DNA of 17,954 nt, from contig JAFUJS010000033.1 of the NCBI GenBank assembly GCA_017468115.1, positions 1-17,954 of the forward strand, given 5' to 3'. Positions 14,457 to 17,954 of this stretch are shown one piece after another. Position numbers and translations under genes: made by a program. Numbering within the stretch: the stretch's first letter is position 1; every line of letters begins with the position of its first letter. Below the pieces are notes generated by a model, which was given only the letters and a program-made list of their open reading frames with translations, was not told the origin of the DNA and made no database searches. Source of the DNA: Clostridia bacterium (GTDB taxonomy: Bacteria; Bacillota_A; Clostridia; Oscillospirales; CAG-272).

Positions 14457-15869
14457 ATGAAAGAGCTATTCTTCGATTTTGATAGAAACGTAGAAACCAT
14501 AGATACAGAGCTTAATGTTAAGGAAAACTTTGACATCATAAAAAGGGAAATGACAATAAACTCACAAAGAATAGCAATGTACTATGTAGACGGCTTTGTA
14601 ACCGCAGCAATTATGCAAAAGCTGATAATGCACCTTACCACAATAAAGGACTTTGGCAGCGGCAAGGAAGGGGACGTTCTTAAGTTTGTAAAAACCAGCG
14701 TTCCTGCTGTTGAGGTGGACCCTGTGTATGATTTTGACACAATCATCACTATGGTTTTAAGCGGCTGCTCGGTAATTTTGGCAGAGGGCTTTGGCAACGG
14801 AGCAGTAGTGGTTGATGCAAGGTCCTATCCTGCTCGTGTAACCGAGGAGCCCGGCAACGATAAGGTTATGCGAGGCGCAAGGGACGGCTTTGTGGAAACC
14901 TTGATTTTCAATCTTGCAATGATAAGGCGGCGCATCCGAGACCCTAAGCTGACAGTAAGATATCTGAGCGTAGGCGAAAAGTCAAAAACCGACGTTTCAG
15001 TTGTGTATTTAGACGGAAAAGCCGACCCTGTGTACGTAAAACAGCTGATTTCCAAGATTAAAGCAATCAAAACCGATGCGTTACCTATGGGACACCAGAG
15101 CCTGATAGAATGCCTAATCAGGAAAAAGTGGTACAACCCCTTTCCAAGGGTAAGATGCACCGAAAGACCTGACTGTGCCTGCGCATCAATTTTAGAGGGT
15201 AGCGTTATTGTAATATGCGACACCTCTCCAGAGGCGCTGATTTTACCTACTGCCATTTTTGATTTCTTACAGGAAACAGACGATTATTATTTCACTCCCG
15301 TAACCGGCACCTATCTTCGCATTGTAAGACAGCTGGTTTTTTGGAGCGCTATGGTGCTTGTACCAATTTGGTATTATCTCATAACCAATCCCCAAATTGT
15401 TCCCGAGTGGCTTTATTTTATCGTCCCCAATGAGGATGGAAATGTTCCGATTCTTGTCCAGCTTCTGCTTGTAGAGCTGGTAATAGACGGGCTGAAAATC
15501 GCCTCACTCAATACCCCAAGCGTTATGTCTAACTCCTTTGGAGTTATCGGTGGACTTCTGCTGGGAGATTTTGCAGTTCAGGTCGGCTGGCTCAGCGCCG
15601 ATGTAATCTTCTATATGGCAATTGTATCAATGGCAAGCTTTACCCAGTCAAATTACGAGCTAGGCTACGCACTAAAGTTCGTCAGAATGTTAACCTTGGT
15701 TGCCATCGCCTTCCTAAACGTATGGGGGCTTGTCCTCGGGGCAGTAGTGGGCTTAACTCTCGTTGTAACAACCGAAACCATAAACGGCAAGCGCTCCTAC
15801 CTCTACCCCTTAATCCCCTTCAATGCCAAGGCAATGTCAAGGCTGCTGTTCCGCCGCAAAAAACCATAA
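14457..15869 (+). CDS. spoVAF: GerA-family spore germination protein, SpoVAF-like
   Basis: The 470-residue protein has a large N-terminal cytosolic domain (about residues 1-285) and a C-terminal membrane domain with about five spans (near 291-310, 330-348, 358-390 and 405-437). Conserved GerA A-subunit segments are visible: RGARDGFVETLIFNLAMIR (139-157), SVIVICDTSPEALILPT (249-265) and DDYYFTPVTGTYLRIVR (275-291). The start MKELFFDFDRNVETI and the length fit SpoVAF rather than germinant receptors. In Bacillus SpoVAF is an inner spore-membrane protein that helps ion release during germination. It is not accompanied here by other spoVA genes. Its ribosome site lies in the preceding terminator, and a strong terminator follows. 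Confidence 0.88.
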   Translation: MKELFFDFDRNVETIDTELNVKENFDIIKREMTINSQRIAMYYVDGFVTAAIMQKLIMHLTTIKDFGSGKEGDVLKFVKTSVPAVEVDPVYDFDTIITMVLSGCSVILAEGFGNGAVVVDARSYPARVTEEPGNDKVMRGARDGFVETLIFNLAMIRRRIRDPKLTVRYLSVGEKSKTDVSVVYLDGKADPVYVKQLISKIKAIKTDALPMGHQSLIECLIRKKWYNPFPRVRCTERPDCACASILEGSVIVICDTSPEALILPTAIFDFLQETDDYYFTPVTGTYLRIVRQLVFWSAMVLVPIWYYLITNPQIVPEWLYFIVPNEDGNVPILVQLLLVELVIDGLKIASLNTPSVMSNSFGVIGGLLLGDFAVQVGWLSADVIFYMAIVSMASFTQSNYELGYALKFVRMLTLVAIAFLNVWGLVLGAVVGLTLVVTTETINGKRSYLYPLIPFNAKAMSRLLFRRKKP

Positions 15870-15895
15870 AAAAGGAGCGAAATCGCTCCTTTTTT
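15868..15895 (+). terminator. Terminator of the SpoVAF-like gene
   Basis: AAAAAAGGAGCG (15868-15879) pairs with CGCTCCTTTTTT (15884-15895) around loop AAAT. The stem begins inside the stop codon and has T and A tracts on both sides. Confidence 0.92.
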
Positions 15896-15942
15896 ATAAA
15901 ACTCATCTCAATCAATTTAATTGCTTTTTCTCGTTGGGAAGC

Positions 15943-16019
15943 CCCGTAGGGACAGGCATGTATCATTGTAAAACTAAACTCGTAGGGGCAGGCGTCCTCG
16001 ACTGCCCGCAACATTGTTA
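15943..16019. repeat. Dispersed-repeat-like element, two related units
   Basis: Two units start with CCCGTAGGGACAGGC (15943 on) and CTCGTAGGGGCAGGC (15979 on) and both end near CATTGT (15964-15969 and 16012-16017). The second contains a hairpin, GGGCAG (15986-15991) with CTGCCC (16002-16007). Base composition is richer in G and C than the surrounding gap. It resembles the GTAGGGGC...GCCC intergenic repeats seen in gut Clostridia genomes; that comparison is from memory. The first unit looks truncated, lacking the second arm. Confidence 0.6.
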
Positions 16020-16191
16020 TATAGGCTCCTTTTTTTGCGCCAAAACATCAAATTTACAAAAATTTAACAAATTGCTTTTTGCCTAAAAAACCAAATTGTG
16101 GTATTCCAAAACAGAGTAAAAATATATCTCTTTTGTAGACTTGTCAACAACTTTTTTGAATAACTTGTGCATTCTAAACAAAAATGAACCA

Positions 16192-16207
16192 TTTTTTTTT
16201 TTTTTTT
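16192..16207 (+). repeat. Homopolymer of 16 T residues
   Basis: The tract ends seven bases before the -35 element of the LRR-protein promoter. A tract this long is prone to replication slippage and would also act as a curved or UP-like element. Confidence 0.9.
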
Positions 16208-16214
16208 GTTGAAC

Positions 16215-16243
16215 TTGACAGTTTTCCACATATACGTTATAAT
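16215..16243 (+). promoter_or_regulatory. Perfect-consensus sigma-A promoter of the LRR-protein gene
   Basis: TTGACA (16215-16220) and TATAAT (16238-16243) match consensus exactly with a 17-base spacer. Transcription should begin near 16250, about 31 bases before the ATG. Confidence 0.92.
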
Positions 16244-16248
16244 GTGGA
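16225..16248. promoter_or_regulatory. Operator-like dyad across the LRR-protein promoter
   Basis: TCCACA (16225-16230) and TGTGGA (16243-16248) form an inverted repeat with a 12-base centre that covers the -10 element. A regulator bound here would block initiation. The arms are short, so chance is possible. Confidence 0.35.
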
Positions 16249-16280
16249 TGTAATATATTTATATTGTTAGGAGAAAAACA

Positions 16281-17954
16281 ATGAAAAACAAGATTTTACT
16301 TTTTGTTGCGCTTGTATCATTGCTTGTTTGTGCATTCGCATTTACAATCAGCGCAGAGGAATATGATTATTTCGACACAAGTCTTGCGCCAACAAGAACA
16401 AACTATCAGGTTTTGGAGTCTGATATTATCGAGTTTGACGATGGCTTTAAGTGCCTTGTTGCCTACGTTTTCAAGGACACAAATACAATTACCCAAAGCG
16501 GTAAGTTTGCAGGCGTTCTTGATTTTGAACTTATCAATGAATTGGCAACAAAAGAGTACACCTTTGAAAATGTTGTTGGCTTTGATATTCCCGAGGGTGT
16601 TACCACATTGGAAAAATATGCTGGACAAAATACAACCATAAAGTGGGTAACTGTACCCAAAACTGCTGTAAATCTTGCAAATGCTATTTTCCAGTATGCA
16701 ACAAGCATGGAATATTGTGGTTTTGAACATACCGAGGATTCTACTCTGAACACATTGCCACCATATACTTTTGCAGGATGTACAGCACTAAAGTCATTTT
16801 CTATGCCTGATTGCATTACCACGATTGCAAGCGAAGGTAGTAATCATAGCTATAACTTTGCAGGTTGCTCTAATCTTCAGGCTGTGTACCTTTCTAAAAA
16901 TCTCACTACTTTGTATAGCGGCGGCGGTGGTGTAAGAGGTGCTACGTTTGACGATTGCACCGCAATGTATTTGGTTAATGAACCGTTTAAGTACAATACT
17001 GTTCCTGAAAAACCAACAATTTATTATTTCCCTAAAAATCTTGAAACCATATCAAATCAGTGTGTTTTTAGAGGATGCAAAGCATTAAACGATATTTTGG
17101 TCTTTGATAAAAAGGTTACAAGCCTACCAAATTATTGTTTTTTCCAAGATTCACCTGCAAACACGGTTGTGTTCCTTGGAGATATGACAACTGTAACATC
17201 TACCTCTTGGGGTACTACGAGAATAGTATTTGCTAATGAAGCGGATGTATCTACCGAGAGTATTACATGGACATATAAAAATGGACAAACAGCAGACTTT
17301 TGCTTTGATAGCGATAGTAGCGACCACCTATATGCAATAAATGTTGCTCCTACCTGTGTAGAGAATGGCTATAATAATTACCAGTGCTTCTGCAAAGCAG
17401 TGAATGAGGCTGCCACAGCGGTTGACCCGCTTGGACATATCAAGGGCGAGTTTGTAACAATTGACTACGAAAACGGCTTCCTTCAAAACGGCTATATCTA
17501 TCACAAGTGTGAAAGAGACGGCTGTGCCGAGGCTGAAAGCTACACAATAAAGACCGACGAGGCATATATTTTCCCGGCGCTCTTTATTGCAAACGGCTAT
17601 TCCGTAAGTGAAGAGGGCAGCATGATGCAGGGCTTTGTTGTTAACAGAGATGCATATAGCGAGTACACAAGCAAGGTAGAAAGCATTACCTTCGGTATGG
17701 TTGCCGCAGTTAAGGATTCAAGACTTGGCACAGAGGGTGGAGCACTATTTAGCGCACCCGGCGTAAAAACGCACGAAAAGGTTGCGGTTGTTGATTTTTC
17801 AAGCAGAGAATATAGCATTATTCAGCTTGTTGTAACAGGACTTGCAGAGCATGCTGACACAGAGGTGTTCTGCTGTATGTACTACACACAGGGCGACAAG
17901 GTTTATTATGTAAACGAGCAAACCGTGTCCGAAACAGCAACAGCACAAAGCTAC
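16281..17954 (+). CDS. Secreted BspA-like leucine-rich-repeat protein, cut by the window edge
   Basis: The frame is open for 558 codons from the ATG at 16281 to the last base, so the 3' end is missing. AGGAG lies seven bases upstream. Residues 1-25 form a signal peptide (MKNK, hydrophobic core, cleavage after TISA). Degenerate BspA/LRR_5-type repeats follow at about 162-182 (YTFAGCTALKSFSMP), 191-211 (YNFAGCSNLQAVYLS), 222-257 and 259-281 (CVFRGCKALNDILVF). A Cys-containing module APTCVENGYNNYQCFC...LGH (356-386) and a second one with NGYIYHKCERDGC (403-415) resemble surface-protein modules of Clostridia. The last 130 residues are unrecognised. A cell-surface or adhesion role is inferred. Glycine codons shift from mainly GGT/GGA in the repeats to mainly GGC afterwards. 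Confidence 0.88.
   Translation, partial: MKNKILLFVALVSLLVCAFAFTISAEEYDYFDTSLAPTRTNYQVLESDIIEFDDGFKCLVAYVFKDTNTITQSGKFAGVLDFELINELATKEYTFENVVGFDIPEGVTTLEKYAGQNTTIKWVTVPKTAVNLANAIFQYATSMEYCGFEHTEDSTLNTLPPYTFAGCTALKSFSMPDCITTIASEGSNHSYNFAGCSNLQAVYLSKNLTTLYSGGGGVRGATFDDCTAMYLVNEPFKYNTVPEKPTIYYFPKNLETISNQCVFRGCKALNDILVFDKKVTSLPNYCFFQDSPANTVVFLGDMTTVTSTSWGTTRIVFANEADVSTESITWTYKNGQTADFCFDSDSSDHLYAINVAPTCVENGYNNYQCFCKAVNEAATAVDPLGHIKGEFVTIDYENGFLQNGYIYHKCERDGCAEAESYTIKTDEAYIFPALFIANGYSVSEEGSMMQGFVVNRDAYSEYTSKVESITFGMVAAVKDSRLGTEGGALFSAPGVKTHEKVAVVDFSSREYSIIQLVVTGLAEHADTEVFCCMYYTQGDKVYYVNEQTVSETATAQSY

Larger units (their letters stand above)
15870..16280. other. 411-base intergenic region with repeat and T-tract
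   Basis: No credible gene is present. In order the gap holds the terminator of the SpoVAF-like gene, a GC-richer repeat-like segment (15943-16019), about 170 bases of A/T-rich sequence with no recognised element, a run of 16 T residues (16192-16207), and the promoter and leader of the LRR-protein gene. Short open frames crossing the repeat lack ribosome sites and recognisable residues. Confidence 0.8.

Noticed and set aside
15823..16086. Small open frames crossing the end of the SpoVAF-like gene and the repeat
   Set aside because: They read through a terminator and a repeat hairpin, lack ribosome sites and have no recognisable features.
16021..16190. Possible small RNA or second promoter in the A/T-rich gap
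   Set aside because: A TTGTCA-like hexamer is present, but no -10 lies at a workable distance and no stable hairpin with a T-run follows.
1..17954. CRISPR array, tRNA or prophage genes
   Set aside because: No regularly spaced direct repeats, cloverleaf-like sequences or phage structural genes were seen anywhere in the window.

Overview
The window is from a low-to-moderate GC, endospore-forming Firmicute, most likely an anaerobic Clostridia member of gut or rumen type. The evidence is spoIVA, a GerA/SpoVAF-family germination protein and a YtvI-like permease, strong Shine-Dalgarno sites, sigma-A promoters close to consensus, many short hairpin-plus-T terminators, and a secreted BspA-like leucine-rich-repeat protein at the right edge. 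Family-level placement cannot be made from what is visible. No tRNA, rRNA, CRISPR array or complete mobile element was seen.

Layout. Positions 1-136 hold a cluster of short perfect hairpins, possibly the end of a mobile element or a structured RNA. Next are two minus-strand genes: a FAD oxidoreductase with a C-terminal Rieske domain (137-1438) and spoIVA (1592-3058). On the plus strand follow an amidohydrolase (3190-4272), a CBS-domain CorC/HlyC-type membrane protein (4404-5738) and a HAD-IB phosphatase (5763-6332). A minus-strand pair, cyclophilin then an ECF S-component-like membrane protein (7355-6357), meets the HAD gene at a shared bidirectional terminator. A YtvI-like AI-2E family permease (7485-8561) and trpS (8604-9608) come next, converging on an OmpR-type response regulator (9639-10346, minus). 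Then follow ychF (10624-11718), a sensor histidine kinase (11776-13278), an RlmL-type RNA methyltransferase starting at TTG (13281-14402), and a SpoVAF/GerA-family gene (14457-15869). A 411-base gap with a dispersed-repeat-like hairpin and a 16-T tract leads to the LRR protein (16281 to the edge).

Most genes are housekeeping and independently transcribed. Six sites match sigma-A consensus well, all with 17-base spacing. The regulator and kinase look like a cognate two-component pair that has been separated: they lie on opposite strands with ychF between them. The sporulation genes are scattered singletons rather than an operon. The most interesting architecture is just before the SpoVAF-like gene: a strong intrinsic terminator contains that gene's ribosome binding site in its 3' arm and ends at the start codon. 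A sigma-G-like promoter placed across the 5' arm could make transcripts that lack the hairpin. The LRR gene shows a sharp internal change in glycine codon use, suggesting a mosaic gene.
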